Origin: UBA5704 sp036264355
GTDB taxonomy: Bacteria; Acidobacteriota; Thermoanaerobaculia; Multivoradales; UBA5704
Direction: 5' to 3'
Assembly (NCBI GenBank): GCA_036264355.1
Contig: DATARD010000019.1
Span: 42,848-106,847 of the forward strand
DNA length: 64,000 nt
A model generated the notes under the pieces. The model saw only the letters and a list, made by a program, of their open reading frames with translations, did not search any database and had not been told where the DNA came from. This document shows, in pieces, positions 52,214-60,404 of the stretch. The position numbers were made by a program, and so were the translations under genes. Numbering within the stretch: the first letter of the stretch is position 1; every line of letters begins with the position of its first letter.

Positions 52214-53506
52214 CTATCCGTTCACGAAGCTCCCCAGCCGATGGAGCATCTGTTGCACGGCGACCCAAACCACCAGCTCGACCTGCGCCTCCGGGGAGAG
52301 GGTTTCGGAGACCCGGGTGACGAGGGGGGCCGGCACGTCGGCGGGGCTGGGGGAGATGGCCTTGGCCAGGAGGAGCGCGACAGCCGTCTCGGCGGTGAGC
52401 CCGGGGAGCGATCTGGCCAGATCGTCGTCGCCGGCCGGCTCGACGGCAAAGCGGGCGACGCTGTCCAGGGTCGTAGCGTCCACGGACGGGCTCAGATGGA
52501 CCGCCAGGGCGCGGGCTTCGCGGGCCAGGGATTCGTTCCCCACGACGCTTGCGTAGACGAGGCCGCAGAGCGCTTTGGCACAGAGCCCGAGCGGGCTGTC
52601 GGCCGCGGTGAGGTTGTCCCGCAGGACGGTCGCGATGGCGCGGACGGCGCGCCGGCTGCGGACGTGCGCGAGCACCGGGAAGTCGTGCCCGGTGTGGGCC
52701 TGCAAATAGACACCCACCGCGGGCCAGCGCGATGGCACCCCACGCGTCCAGGCACGGTCGAGCCGCAGGGCGGCCGGCAGATAGCGCAGGATCGACAGCT
52801 TGGTGGCCAGCGTATCCCGGCCGCCGGGCCGGGCGTGGAGCTCCGGCTCCTCGGGCGTCGTGAGGTCGACCCGGTGTTTGCCGGGAGTCCAGCCGAGCGG
52901 CCGGAGGACCGGCGAGACCTCCTCCACCGCATCCGCCTCCAGGTCGATCCCGACGGCGTCCATGAACTTGTTGAGGAACCCCATCATCGAGACCGCGAGG
53001 GCGATCCGCTCGGCGTCCATGGGGGAATAGTGCCGCGCCAGCTCCGCCCGATGGTCCGCCGTGACCGCGCAGGGGATGGCCGCCAGGGCCTCGGCGACGC
53101 TCACCGCCGCCTTTTCCGCCGGGCTCAGCAGGCCCGCGAGCTTCTCCGGGGCCGCGCCGCGGCGCAGCGTGAATGAGCAGGTGTGGGCCGTGCAGTAGGC
53201 GCACCCCGCCGTCCGGCTGGCGGCGCACAGGGCCAGGCCGAGCGTCGCCACGGGCGGTCCGAATCCCCACACCGAGAACGGCAGGTTCAGGAGATTCGGA
53301 ACCAGGAGATTGTAGGTGCGGAACCCGGCCGGCCAGATCGCCAGGACCGGATCGCAGTTCGGCACCACGCCGATGAGCAGGCGCACGATCTGGAGCATCG
53401 GCCCGTGCTCCCGGCTCAGCCGAGCAAAATCCACCGCCGCGGGGCGCAGCGCCCGGCTCAGCGTGTCTTCACCCGCCATTTCGCCAGTCATAGCGTCAAG
53501 CTGCAT
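52214..53506 (-). CDS. AhpD/carboxymuconolactone decarboxylase-like protein, two-domain
   Basis: The 430-residue protein contains the AhpD-type redox motif CAYCTAH (Cys102, Cys105, His108), followed by a helical bundle. A second half of similar helical character (PLGLCAKALCGLVYASVVGN, region 310-430) lacks a CxxC pair, which suggests a fused duplicate with one active site. Typical AhpD proteins are 150-200 residues and reduce peroxides or act as peroxidase adaptors. Activity here is inferred from the motif alone. Internal ATGs at residues 6 and 10 are alternative starts. It is divergent from the sugar dehydrogenase gene. Confidence 0.75.
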   Translation of the reverse strand: MQLDAMTGEMAGEDTLSRALRPAAVDFARLSREHGPMLQIVRLLIGVVPNCDPVLAIWPAGFRTYNLLVPNLLNLPFSVWGFGPPVATLGLALCAASRTAGCAYCTAHTCSFTLRRGAAPEKLAGLLSPAEKAAVSVAEALAAIPCAVTADHRAELARHYSPMDAERIALAVSMMGFLNKFMDAVGIDLEADAVEEVSPVLRPLGWTPGKHRVDLTTPEEPELHARPGGRDTLATKLSILRYLPAALRLDRAWTRGVPSRWPAVGVYLQAHTGHDFPVLAHVRSRRAVRAIATVLRDNLTAADSPLGLCAKALCGLVYASVVGNESLAREARALAVHLSPSVDATTLDSVARFAVEPAGDDDLARSLPGLTAETAVALLLAKAISPSPADVPAPLVTRVSETLSPEAQVELVVWVAVQQMLHRLGSFVNG

Positions 53507-53575
53507 CAGCCTTCTCCTGGTCCGGAAGTCCGGAAAGTTGGCCTATGGTACCCGAAAGCTGCCGCCTGCTACCGC

Positions 53576-53609
53576 TATAATCGCGGCCCATGACTTTAAA
53601 TAAGGAAGA
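53576..53609 (+). promoter_or_regulatory. Perfect -10 box and ribosome site before the sugar operon
   Basis: TATAAT at 53576-53581 is a perfect sigma70 -10 hexamer, in contrast to the GC-rich surroundings. No good -35 sits 16-18 bases upstream (the stretch reads ccgaaagc), so an activator may be needed. AAGGAAG at 53602-53608 is the ribosome site for the GTG at 53618. Confidence 0.5.
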
Positions 53610-53617
53610 CCGCTGAC

Positions 53618-54634
53618 GTGCTACGCATCGCCGTGATCGGCGCCGGCCACTGGGGGCCGAACCTGATCCGCAATTTCCACAACCACCAGACCAGCGAGGT
53701 CGCCTGGGTCGTCGACCGCGACGCGGCGCGCCTGGAGATCACCCGCAGCCGCTACCCGGACGTCCAGGTCACCCGGGACACCGCGGCGGTCATCGCCGAC
53801 CCCACCGTCGACGCGGTGGTGATCTCCACCCCCACCGTCACCCACTACGACCTCGCCGCCGCCGCCCTGCGCGCCGGCAAGCACGCCCTGGTGGAAAAAC
53901 CCATCGCCACCACCACCGCCGAGGCCGACGACCTCTGCCACCTCGCCGCCGCGGCCGGCCGCGTGCTGATGGTGGGCCACGTCTTCCTGTTCAACAACGC
54001 CATCCGCTGGGTGAAGGACTTCCTCGCCGAGGAGAAGCTCGGCCGCCTCTTCTACATCTCCATGCTGCGCACCAACCTCGGCCCCATCCGCATGGACGTC
54101 AACGCCGCCTGGGACCTCGCCGCGCACGACATCTCGATCGCCAACGACTGGCTCGGCGGCCTGCCGCACACCGTCGCGGCGCACGGCGGCTCGTGGATCA
54201 ACCCGGGGATCGAAGACGCCGTCTTCGCCCAGCTCTGGTACCCCGGCGGCATCATGGTGAACCTCAACGTCTCCTGGCTCAGCCCGCGCAAGGTGCGCGA
54301 CATCACCGTGGTGGGCGAGAAAGGGATGCTGACCTTCGACGACATGAACCTCTCCGAGCCGCTCCGCCTCTACGACAAACAGGTCACCGAGCGGCGGACG
54401 CCCGGCTTCATCGACACCTTCGCCTCGTTCCGCACCAGCATCCGCGAAGGCGACATCCAGATCCCCGACGTCGCCGGCGGCGAGCCGCTCAAGGGCGAGT
54501 GCGACCATTTCCTGGAATGCATCGCGACCGGCGCCCGGCCGCTGACCGGCGGCGAAAGCGGCGCCGCCGCCGTGCGCGTGCTGGAAGCCCTCTCCCGCTC
54601 GCTCCGGAACGACGGCCGCAAGGAGACCGTATGA
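53618..54634 (+). CDS. Gfo/Idh/MocA-family NAD(P)-dependent sugar oxidoreductase
   Basis: The 338-residue enzyme has a Rossmann start AVIGAGHWGPN (GxGxxG) and the family hallmark EKPIA at 93-97, then a C-terminal alpha/beta domain. It would oxidise a hydroxyl on a (nucleotide-)sugar, as WbpB/WlbA-type enzymes do at C3. Its stop overlaps the ATG of the DegT aminotransferase, the usual pair that makes 3-amino-sugars. The start is GTG at 53618 with AAGGAAG nine bases upstream and TATAAT before that. It is cytoplasmic. Confidence 0.93.
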   Translation: MLRIAVIGAGHWGPNLIRNFHNHQTSEVAWVVDRDAARLEITRSRYPDVQVTRDTAAVIADPTVDAVVISTPTVTHYDLAAAALRAGKHALVEKPIATTTAEADDLCHLAAAAGRVLMVGHVFLFNNAIRWVKDFLAEEKLGRLFYISMLRTNLGPIRMDVNAAWDLAAHDISIANDWLGGLPHTVAAHGGSWINPGIEDAVFAQLWYPGGIMVNLNVSWLSPRKVRDITVVGEKGMLTFDDMNLSEPLRLYDKQVTERRTPGFIDTFASFRTSIREGDIQIPDVAGGEPLKGECDHFLECIATGARPLTGGESGAAAVRVLEALSRSLRNDGRKETV

Positions 54635-55752
54635 GCCCTCTGAGCCATATTCCGCTGGTCGACCTCAAGGCGCAGCACGCCGAGATCGCCGACGAGGTCG
54701 CCGCCGGCTTCGAGCGCGTCTTCGCCGCGACCGCCTTCATCCTCGGCCCGGCGGTGACCGAATTCGAATCCGCCTACGCGAGCCTCTGCGGCGTCCGCCA
54801 CTGCCTCGGCGTCGGCAACGGCACCGACGCCCTGGAGATGATGATCCGCGCGCTCGGCCTGGGAGCCGGAGACGAGGTGATCGTCCCCGCCAACACCTTC
54901 ATCGCCACCGCGCTCGGCGTCCTGCGCGCCGGAGCCAAGCCGGTGATCGCCGACTGCGACGCCTTCCATCTCCTCGACCCCGCGAAAGTCGAAGAGAAGA
55001 TCACCCCGCGCACCCGCGCCCTCCTGCCGGTCCATCTCTTCGGCCAGATCGCGGACATGGAAGCACTCGGAGAGATCGCCCGCGCGCGGGATCTCTATCT
55101 TCTAGAAGACGCCGCCCAGAGCCAGGGAGCGAAACGCAACGGCAAAAGATTCTTCGGCACCTGCGCCGGCACCAGCTTTTATCCCGGCAAGAACCTGGGA
55201 GCCTATGGTGACGGCGGCGCCGTCTTCACCGACGACGACCAGATCGCCGACAAGCTCCGGCGCCTCCGCAACTGGGGGAGCGACAAGAAGTACTACCATC
55301 CCGAGATCGGCTTCAACTCCCGCCTCGACACCCTGCAAGCCGTCGTCCTCGCCGCCAAGCTGAAGCGCCTGGAAGGCTGGAACGCCGCCCGCCGCCAAGC
55401 CGCCGCCCGCTACGACGCCCTCCTCGCGGATCTTTCTGGTGTCGAAGCGCCCGGCGTCGAAACCCCGCCCACCCTCCCCGGCAACGAGCACGTCTGGCAT
55501 CTCTACGTCATCCGCGTACCGCATCGGGACGACGTCCTCGCCCGTCTCAACGCCGAAGGCATCGGCGCCGGCATCCACTACCCGACCCCGCTCCACCTGC
55601 ATGGAGCGCTGAAAGACCTGGGCTACAAGATCGGAGACTTCCCCGTGGCCGAAAAAGCCGCCGGGGAGATCCTCTCGCTGCCGATGGATCCGCATATCAC
55701 GGAAGCGCAGCAGGAAAGGGTGGTGGAGGTGTTGCGGCGGGCGGTGGCGTAG
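54631..55752 (+). CDS. DegT/DnrJ/EryC1/StrS-family PLP sugar aminotransferase
   Basis: This 373-residue enzyme transfers an amino group to a keto-sugar nucleotide. PLP features are visible: GNGTDALEMM (phosphate site), Asp160 and Gln163 in LLEDAAQSQGA, and the Schiff-base Lys187 in FYPGKNLGAYGDGG. Length matches the family. The ATG overlaps the preceding stop (ATGA), so it is made together with the dehydrogenase, which would supply its keto-sugar. Product is probably an aminodeoxy sugar for a surface glycan or glycosylated metabolite. It ends three bases from the convergent PD-(D/E)XK gene. Confidence 0.95.
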   Translation: MSPLSHIPLVDLKAQHAEIADEVAAGFERVFAATAFILGPAVTEFESAYASLCGVRHCLGVGNGTDALEMMIRALGLGAGDEVIVPANTFIATALGVLRAGAKPVIADCDAFHLLDPAKVEEKITPRTRALLPVHLFGQIADMEALGEIARARDLYLLEDAAQSQGAKRNGKRFFGTCAGTSFYPGKNLGAYGDGGAVFTDDDQIADKLRRLRNWGSDKKYYHPEIGFNSRLDTLQAVVLAAKLKRLEGWNAARRQAAARYDALLADLSGVEAPGVETPPTLPGNEHVWHLYVIRVPHRDDVLARLNAEGIGAGIHYPTPLHLHGALKDLGYKIGDFPVAEKAAGEILSLPMDPHITEAQQERVVEVLRRAVA

Positions 55753-55755
55753 GCC

Positions 55756-56742
55756 TCAGTTCGGCTCGTCGAGAACCGCGGCGGCCGAAGCGGCCACGGC
55801 GGCTTTCTCCAGCCAGCGCTCCAGCCGTTCCGGATCCTTCTGGGCCAGAATGCGCTCGCGGACCGCATCGGACACCGCAAGGCCGCGAACCCGAAGCACA
55901 GTCAGCACAGCACGCGCTGCCTCCTCGGTCCGCCCCTCGGTCCGCCCCTCGGACCGCCCCTCGGTCCGCCCTTTGGTGAGTCCCTCGAAGAGCCCCTTGG
56001 TGAGCCCCTCGGTGAGTCCCTCCGAGCGTCCCTCGGCACGCCCTTGTGCGACGTACTTCTTCGCGAAATCGCTCTGGTATTCGTAACCCTTCATCGTCGT
56101 CTCCAAGGCGCGGCGCGCCGCCTCATTCAAGGAATTGTACACGAGGTCGTAGTAGAAGTTGGCCCTGTCCTCGTCGAGCTTCTGGATCGCGGGCACCACT
56201 ACGGCGGCGATCGTCGCTCCTTCTTCGGTTTCGCCGTGCGCGATCGCGGAGAGCACTCCAAGCTCAGGCCGCCGGATCGCTTCCTCAAGATCCGTTATGA
56301 CCGGCACGGCGCTTCGAGGCAGTACATGTGGACGCAGGACGAAGCCGGGCATGCCGATCTCGATCGGTTCCGCGCACCAGCCTGCGACGTCCGGATCGGG
56401 CGCGACGACGAGCAGAGTGGCCGGGCAGCCGTGGATGGCACGCGACACCGTCGCATAGGCGGGCCAACTGAAGCGCTTTCGCGGATCGATCGCCAGTTGG
56501 ACCTCGACGATGACCACCCGGACGGGGGTGTCGCCGTCGAGAAGGAGGACGACGACATCGGCGCGGTATTCGGCGGGCTGGATCTCGGTCAAGTCGACCG
56601 AGGCGATCCGAGCCTCCGTGTAGTCCGGAAGCGGGACACCGAGAGCCTCGACCAGCATCTCCGGGGCGAGGGATGGGCGATTTTTGAAGAGATCGATGAG
56701 GATCTCGTGGGCCATCGAAGGCATGGTCGGAGATGTTCTCAT
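55756..56742 (-). CDS. Rpn/PD-(D/E)XK nuclease-family transposase-like protein
   Basis: The 328-residue protein has a PD-(D/E)XK-type core: Asp62 in YRADVVVLLLDG and Glu80-Val-Gln82 in VVIVEVQLAI, a DxnExQ variant. It ends with an array of four-residue repeats of the form xEGR/xEGL (residues about 235-275) and a helical tail. Proteins of this type (Rpn/YhgA-like) are linked to recombination-promoting DNases and mobile loci. No inverted repeats flank the gene as in a complete IS. An internal ATG at 56715 (MAHEILIDLF) is an alternative start. It is convergent with the aminotransferase gene. Confidence 0.85.
   Translation of the reverse strand: MRTSPTMPSMAHEILIDLFKNRPSLAPEMLVEALGVPLPDYTEARIASVDLTEIQPAEYRADVVVLLLDGDTPVRVVIVEVQLAIDPRKRFSWPAYATVSRAIHGCPATLLVVAPDPDVAGWCAEPIEIGMPGFVLRPHVLPRSAVPVITDLEEAIRRPELGVLSAIAHGETEEGATIAAVVVPAIQKLDEDRANFYYDLVYNSLNEAARRALETTMKGYEYQSDFAKKYVAQGRAEGRSEGLTEGLTKGLFEGLTKGRTEGRSEGRTEGRTEEAARAVLTVLRVRGLAVSDAVRERILAQKDPERLERWLEKAAVAASAAAVLDEPN
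55923..56045 (-). repeat. 12-bp tandem array encoding xEGx repeats
   Basis: About ten 12-base units (cctcggtccgcc and variants on the plus strand) encode the TEGR/SEGL repeats of the PD-(D/E)XK protein. The first four units at the 3' side of the gene are nearly identical, and the others have diverged. Confidence 0.85.
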
Positions 56743-56908
56743 ACTGTATAGCGGGAATCAATGGGGGGTGAAACGGCAAGCAAGGGCTCAGCTTTTCTTC
56801 GAGATAGGAAAAGGGACCTCGGCGCACTCGGCCGGCACGCCTTCCTCGTGGCGCCCTGTCGAGGCTCCCGCTCGGCGAAGAAGGTGGCACCTTCCCGGGT
56901 CGCTCTCT

Positions 56909-57018
56909 CAAAGTAGTGGAGGGGCTTGCCCCCTCCCGGGTGGGCGGCGGGAAGGCTCGGTCTTCGCGACTCGGCTCCTCCTCCCGCACGGGAGGGGGCA
57001 AGCCCCTCCACTACTTTG
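56909..57018. mobile_element. 110-bp inverted-repeat element (MITE-like) with perfect 30-base arms
   Basis: Positions 56909-56938 and 56989-57018 are exact reverse complements over 30 bases, beginning caaagtagtggaggggcttg. The 50-base interior has no coding sense. The perfect arms and compact size fit a non-autonomous element or a dispersed GC-rich hairpin repeat. No target-site duplication is obvious. It lies in the non-coding gap between two divergent genes. Confidence 0.8.
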
Positions 57019-57412
57019 GGTCAGCGCCTCTGGGCCAGGGTGAGGCCCAACGATATGGCCTCCAAACACCCTCTCAGCTCGGCCGGAAGCCCGCTCTTCT
57101 CGCACGATTCAGTCGCAGAGAACCCAGAGAGGCTCTCGGCGGCCGAGAGGACGATTTCATTGCCTCGGAACCGTTTCTCCTCCGCCCGGAGAGCCTCTCG
57201 ACCGGCAAAATGACTCTCTGAGCCGCCCAGCAAGTCATCGCCGCCGCCGAGAGAGTCTCCCGGCTGGCGCGCCGCTTTCCGAACGTCCCGCCAAGTCGTT
57301 TTCTGGCTTACGGAGAATCTCTCCCTCATTCAGAGAGACTCTTCACCGTTTATGCCCTCACCTACAACGATCCTAGACTTTCCTTGGCTCCGCCCTTGGG
57401 AGATCGGCGCAC
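57019..57412. other. Non-coding gap with degenerate 21-base periodicity and GAGAG/CTCTC palindromes
   Basis: No supported gene is present. A perfect 7-bp stem with a three-base loop lies at 57133-57149 (ctctcgg cgg ccgagag). GAGAG or CTCTC motifs recur near 57127, 57192, 57214, 57252, 57326 and 57341. Read on the minus strand, stretches of this tract line up in units of about 21 bases, which keeps one frame open as weak heptads, but without a start signal. The region looks like decayed repeat DNA. Confidence 0.4.
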
Positions 57413-57625
57413 CTACCACTCCTCACGCAGCGCCTCAACCTGGAGCTGATCGAGCAATGGATCAACCGCCGAGGGCTCGGAGTCATAGACAGCGGCCAGG
57501 GCCTCCAGCACGCCCAATCCGCGATGTTCCTTGATGAAGGCATCGACAGCCCGCGAATAGAGCTGGCTTCGCGACATCCCGAGTTGTTTGGAGATGCGCT
57601 CCGCAGCCCGGTCGGCTTTGCCGAC
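57413..57625 (-). pseudogene. Remnant of a ribbon-helix-helix (CopG/MazE-like) antitoxin gene
   Basis: Read on the minus strand, about 70 codons encode ADRAAERISKQLGMSRSQLY, SRAVDAFIKEHRGLG and VDPLLDQLQVEALREEW, the body and C-terminus of a RHH antitoxin. The expected N-terminal beta strand (a start like MKTAISIPD) is missing. Instead the frame runs back into a GC hairpin (57629-57645) translating as AGFQPAGWVG. No toxin gene follows on the minus strand. It appears truncated at the 5' end and without a partner. Confidence 0.6.
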
Positions 57626-57628
57626 CCA

Positions 57629-57645
57629 GCCGGCTGGAAGCCGGC
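57629..57645. repeat. Short GC hairpin at the antitoxin breakpoint
   Basis: GCCGGC tggaa GCCGGC forms a perfect 6-bp stem with a five-base loop. Read on the minus strand it belongs to a stretch that translates as AGFQPAG, a sequence I associate with dispersed intergenic repeats in GC-rich genomes. It sits exactly where the antitoxin homology ends. Confidence 0.6.
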
Positions 57646-57687
57646 GCTCCGTGCGAAGTTCTCTTCGAGTACTATTCCAACGCCAAC

Positions 57688-59469
57688 ATGACTCTGCCAC
57701 GCTTCTTTCCACGCCAGGGGCCCCTCCTGCTCTTCCTCGGTCTCACCTTCGCCGCCTTCGCGGCCGGTGCGCTGGTTCCCTACCGGCTGGACAGCGACAC
57801 GGCGTTCCAGCTCGAGTCGGTCCGCCAGTGGCTGCATGGCGACGTTCCGTCTCCGGGCTTCCTGCGCGTGCCGGACACCGCGGATCTGAGCCGCGACCGG
57901 CTGGTGTGGAGCACGTGGTGGCCCCCGGGGTTCCCGTTCCTGTACAGCGTCTTGCCGGCGACGGGGCTGCCGTTCGGCGCGGCCCTGCGCCTCACCAGCC
58001 TCGTCCTTTTCCTGATCGGCTCCCTCGGCTGGCTCCGCCTCGCCGACCGGATCGAGCTGCCGAGATGGCTCCGTTTCCTCTACGCCGCATCCCTGGCGGG
58101 ATACGGCTTCACCATCGGAGGCGCGGCGTCGCTGCGCGCCGCCGACGTGCTGGCCTACACCGCCGGCCCATGGCTGGCGGCTCTGGTGCTGCACACCGGC
58201 CTTCCCTCCTTGCGAGACCGGGGAGAGGGAGTCGTCGAGGGGGCGTGGGTGAGTGACGCCGTTGGGCTCTTCCTATGCGGCCTGGCGCTGGGTTTCACCT
58301 ACTGGTTGCGCTACTCCCTCTTCCTCATCGCGCTCCCCCTCCTGGCCTGGGCGGCCTTCCATGCCGTTCGCGGAGCCGGACGGCGGACCGCCGGCCTCCG
58401 CCCGGGCCGTCTCGCCGCCCTGGGGATCGGCTTCCTCCTCCCGGTGGCGACCTTGTTCGGCCTCAATCTCCACCTCTCGAAGAACCTCGCCGAGAGCGCT
58501 ACCGGCACCCGCTCCGCGTCGCCGACCGAGGACACGGTCTCCGGCCGGCCGCTCCCCCTGGCGGTCTCCACCCTGGGCGCGCCGGGCCTCGGACTGTTCC
58601 AGACCGACCTCTGGGTCCACCATCTGCTGTACTTCAGCGACGCCCGGCTGCCGTTCTTCCGCGGCATGAGCGATCCGGACCGTCTGCTGCTCAAGTCCCT
58701 TTTCGGAATCATCCCCACACTGGCCCTCGTCCTGGGGTTGCGGCGCGGCCGGCGGCTCTCCCCCGGACCCCAGGCGGACCTCGCCGCCGTCCTGCCGGTG
58801 GGCTTTTATCTCGCCCTCCTGGCGGTTTCGCTTGCCGTGGGCTACAACTACCTGGCTCACGAGACCCGCTTCGCCGCCGGCTTCCTGCCGCTGGCGCAGC
58901 CGCTGGTCCTGGCCGGCTGGCTCAGCCCTGGAGCGGAGCGGAGGCGCCGCCCCGGGGGCGTTCTCCTGGCGGCAGCCTTCTGTGTCCTCCCCCTGCTCTT
59001 CGCCGCCGCGGTCTTCGTCAAGAACGACGTGGGCCAGCGTCTCGCCGCTCACTGCGCGCCGGATGAAGCCGGCCTCTACACCCCGGAGCTGGCATGCCGC
59101 GACCTCCCGGCGGTGGAGCAGGCGGTGGCTGCGGCTCTCCCCTCGCCGCGGGACGTGGTCGTCCTCGCCGGCCCGCGGGGCTGGGGCTCGTCGTTCGTGA
59201 TGTGGCTGGAGGTGCAGCACCGGGTGCTCCCGGTCTCCACCTGGGTGGCCCCCTTGGGCTCCGGCTATATAGAGGACGCCAATCTCCAGAGCCGCCATCT
59301 CTTCACGACGTCCCGGCCGCTGCGGGTGCTGGTGGTGGCGGACCGCGGCTTCGCCGCCGACGGCACCCTGGCCGGGCTCCTGGCCCGCTTCCCCCAGGCC
59401 CGCGGCTGCCACAGCACGCCGGTGCCGGACGGCGCCGCGGTCGTCCTCTCTCTCTGCGACCTGAAGTAG
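57688..59469 (+). CDS. Polytopic membrane protein, possible GT-C glycosyltransferase (GT39-like)
   Basis: The 593-residue protein has an N-terminal helix (LLLFLGLTFAAFAAGALVPY), then an acidic loop motif YRLDSDTAFQLESVRQWLHG. Some ten further membrane helices run to about residue 455, ending with a C-terminal soluble region of about 140 residues. An acidic pair in the first external loop is typical of GT-C enzymes that use polyprenyl-phosphate sugars (PMT/ArnT/GT39). That assignment rests on topology and the loop alone. It lies upstream of the acyltransferase-ACP-dehydrogenase genes on the same strand. No clear ribosome site precedes the ATG. Confidence 0.8.
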   Translation: MTLPRFFPRQGPLLLFLGLTFAAFAAGALVPYRLDSDTAFQLESVRQWLHGDVPSPGFLRVPDTADLSRDRLVWSTWWPPGFPFLYSVLPATGLPFGAALRLTSLVLFLIGSLGWLRLADRIELPRWLRFLYAASLAGYGFTIGGAASLRAADVLAYTAGPWLAALVLHTGLPSLRDRGEGVVEGAWVSDAVGLFLCGLALGFTYWLRYSLFLIALPLLAWAAFHAVRGAGRRTAGLRPGRLAALGIGFLLPVATLFGLNLHLSKNLAESATGTRSASPTEDTVSGRPLPLAVSTLGAPGLGLFQTDLWVHHLLYFSDARLPFFRGMSDPDRLLLKSLFGIIPTLALVLGLRRGRRLSPGPQADLAAVLPVGFYLALLAVSLAVGYNYLAHETRFAAGFLPLAQPLVLAGWLSPGAERRRRPGGVLLAAAFCVLPLLFAAAVFVKNDVGQRLAAHCAPDEAGLYTPELACRDLPAVEQAVAAALPSPRDVVVLAGPRGWGSSFVMWLEVQHRVLPVSTWVAPLGSGYIEDANLQSRHLFTTSRPLRVLVVADRGFAADGTLAGLLARFPQARGCHSTPVPDGAAVVLSLCDLK

Positions 59470-59471
59470 TA

Positions 59472-60158
59472 TTGGCCCTCTCTGGAGAGATTGGAGGCAC
59501 CGTCATCGATCCCGTATGTCTCGGCCCCTGTACCCTCGGTGAGGACTGTCAGTTCGATCCCGGCGTCTATCTGGCCTACCCCTGCGGCACCCCGAAGTGC
59601 AGGCGGCGCAACAGTTTCGAGGAGACGATCCTGGGGCGGGGCTGCGTGGTCCGCAGCCACAGCGTGATCTACCGGCACAGCTCCCTGGGCGACGGCTGTC
59701 ACGTGGCACACAATGTGGTGGTCCGTGAGCACGCGACCCTCGGCGCGGGCTGCGTGCTGGGGATTGGGACGGTCATCCGCGAAGGCGCCTGCCTGGGGCG
59801 CAACGTGCGCCTGATGGAGCACGTCGTGATCTGTGAGGACGCCGAGCTCGGCGACGACATCTTCGTCGGGCCGGGTGTCACGTTCGTGGCCAGCCGCCAT
59901 ATGCCAGGCGCCCTCCTGGCCGCCGGCACGATCTCGGACGACGAAGCGGGCCGGCGGGAAGGGCTGTACTATTACGAGGCGCCGACGGTCCGCGTCGGGA
60001 ATGGTGTGCGCATCGGCGCCGGCAGCGTCGTCTTTCCCGGCCTCAGCCTCGGCGAAGGAAGCGTCATCGCCGCGGGCAGCGTGGTGTCGCAGTCCATCGG
60101 ACCGCACCTGCTGGCGGCCGGCAATCCAGCCCGTCCGATCAAGCGCGTGAAGAGCTGA
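59472..60158 (+). CDS. Left-handed beta-helix (hexapeptide-repeat) acyltransferase
   Basis: The protein, about 228 residues, is made of hexapeptide repeats in two blocks. The first includes IDPVCLGPCTLGEDCQFDPG and SHSVIYRHSSLGDGCHVAHN, the second VRVGNGVRIGAGSVVFPGLS and GEGSVIAAGSVV, ending NPARPIKRVKS as in sugar O/N-acetyltransferases (WbbJ/PglD-like). It would move an acetyl or longer acyl group to a sugar or amino-sugar. The start is uncertain: TTG at 59472 is the first in-frame near-cognate codon after the previous stop, and no ATG fits. It is followed after nine bases by an ACP gene, so the acyl donor could be an acyl-ACP. Confidence 0.88.
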   Translation: MALSGEIGGTVIDPVCLGPCTLGEDCQFDPGVYLAYPCGTPKCRRRNSFEETILGRGCVVRSHSVIYRHSSLGDGCHVAHNVVVREHATLGAGCVLGIGTVIREGACLGRNVRLMEHVVICEDAELGDDIFVGPGVTFVASRHMPGALLAAGTISDDEAGRREGLYYYEAPTVRVGNGVRIGAGSVVFPGLSLGEGSVIAAGSVVSQSIGPHLLAAGNPARPIKRVKS

Positions 60159-60167
60159 CGGCAAATC

Positions 60168-60404
60168 ATGGACGAGCTCAGGCACAAAGTGATCCAGACC
60201 GTCTCCAGGGCTTTGCGCGTGCCGCAGGAGAGCATCACGGCAGAGATGATGATGGGAGACATCCCGCAATGGGACAGTCTCAACCACATGGCGGTCGTCT
60301 CGGCGGTGGAGCGGGAGTTCAATCTCGTGTTCGATCTCGACGACGTGGTGGACCTGGAGGGTGTGTCCGACCTGATCGACCTGGTCGAACGGCTGCAGAG
60401 ATGA
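60168..60404 (+). CDS. Acyl carrier protein
   Basis: The 78-residue acidic protein has the carrier signature PQWDSLNHM with the phosphopantetheine Ser37. The preceding TAEMMMGDIP and following FDLDDVVDLEGVSDLIDLV complete the four-helix fold. It is a stand-alone carrier, distinct from the NRPS carriers in window region 1. Its stop overlaps the ATG of the alcohol dehydrogenase (ATGA), and the LuxE-LuxC fusion follows, so it probably carries the acyl group these enzymes handle. Confidence 0.93.
   Translation: MDELRHKVIQTVSRALRVPQESITAEMMMGDIPQWDSLNHMAVVSAVEREFNLVFDLDDVVDLEGVSDLIDLVERLQR

Noticed and set aside
55756..56742. Complete insertion sequence around the PD-(D/E)XK gene
   Set aside because: No terminal inverted repeats or target duplications flank the gene. 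The 30-base inverted repeat lies wholly on one side.
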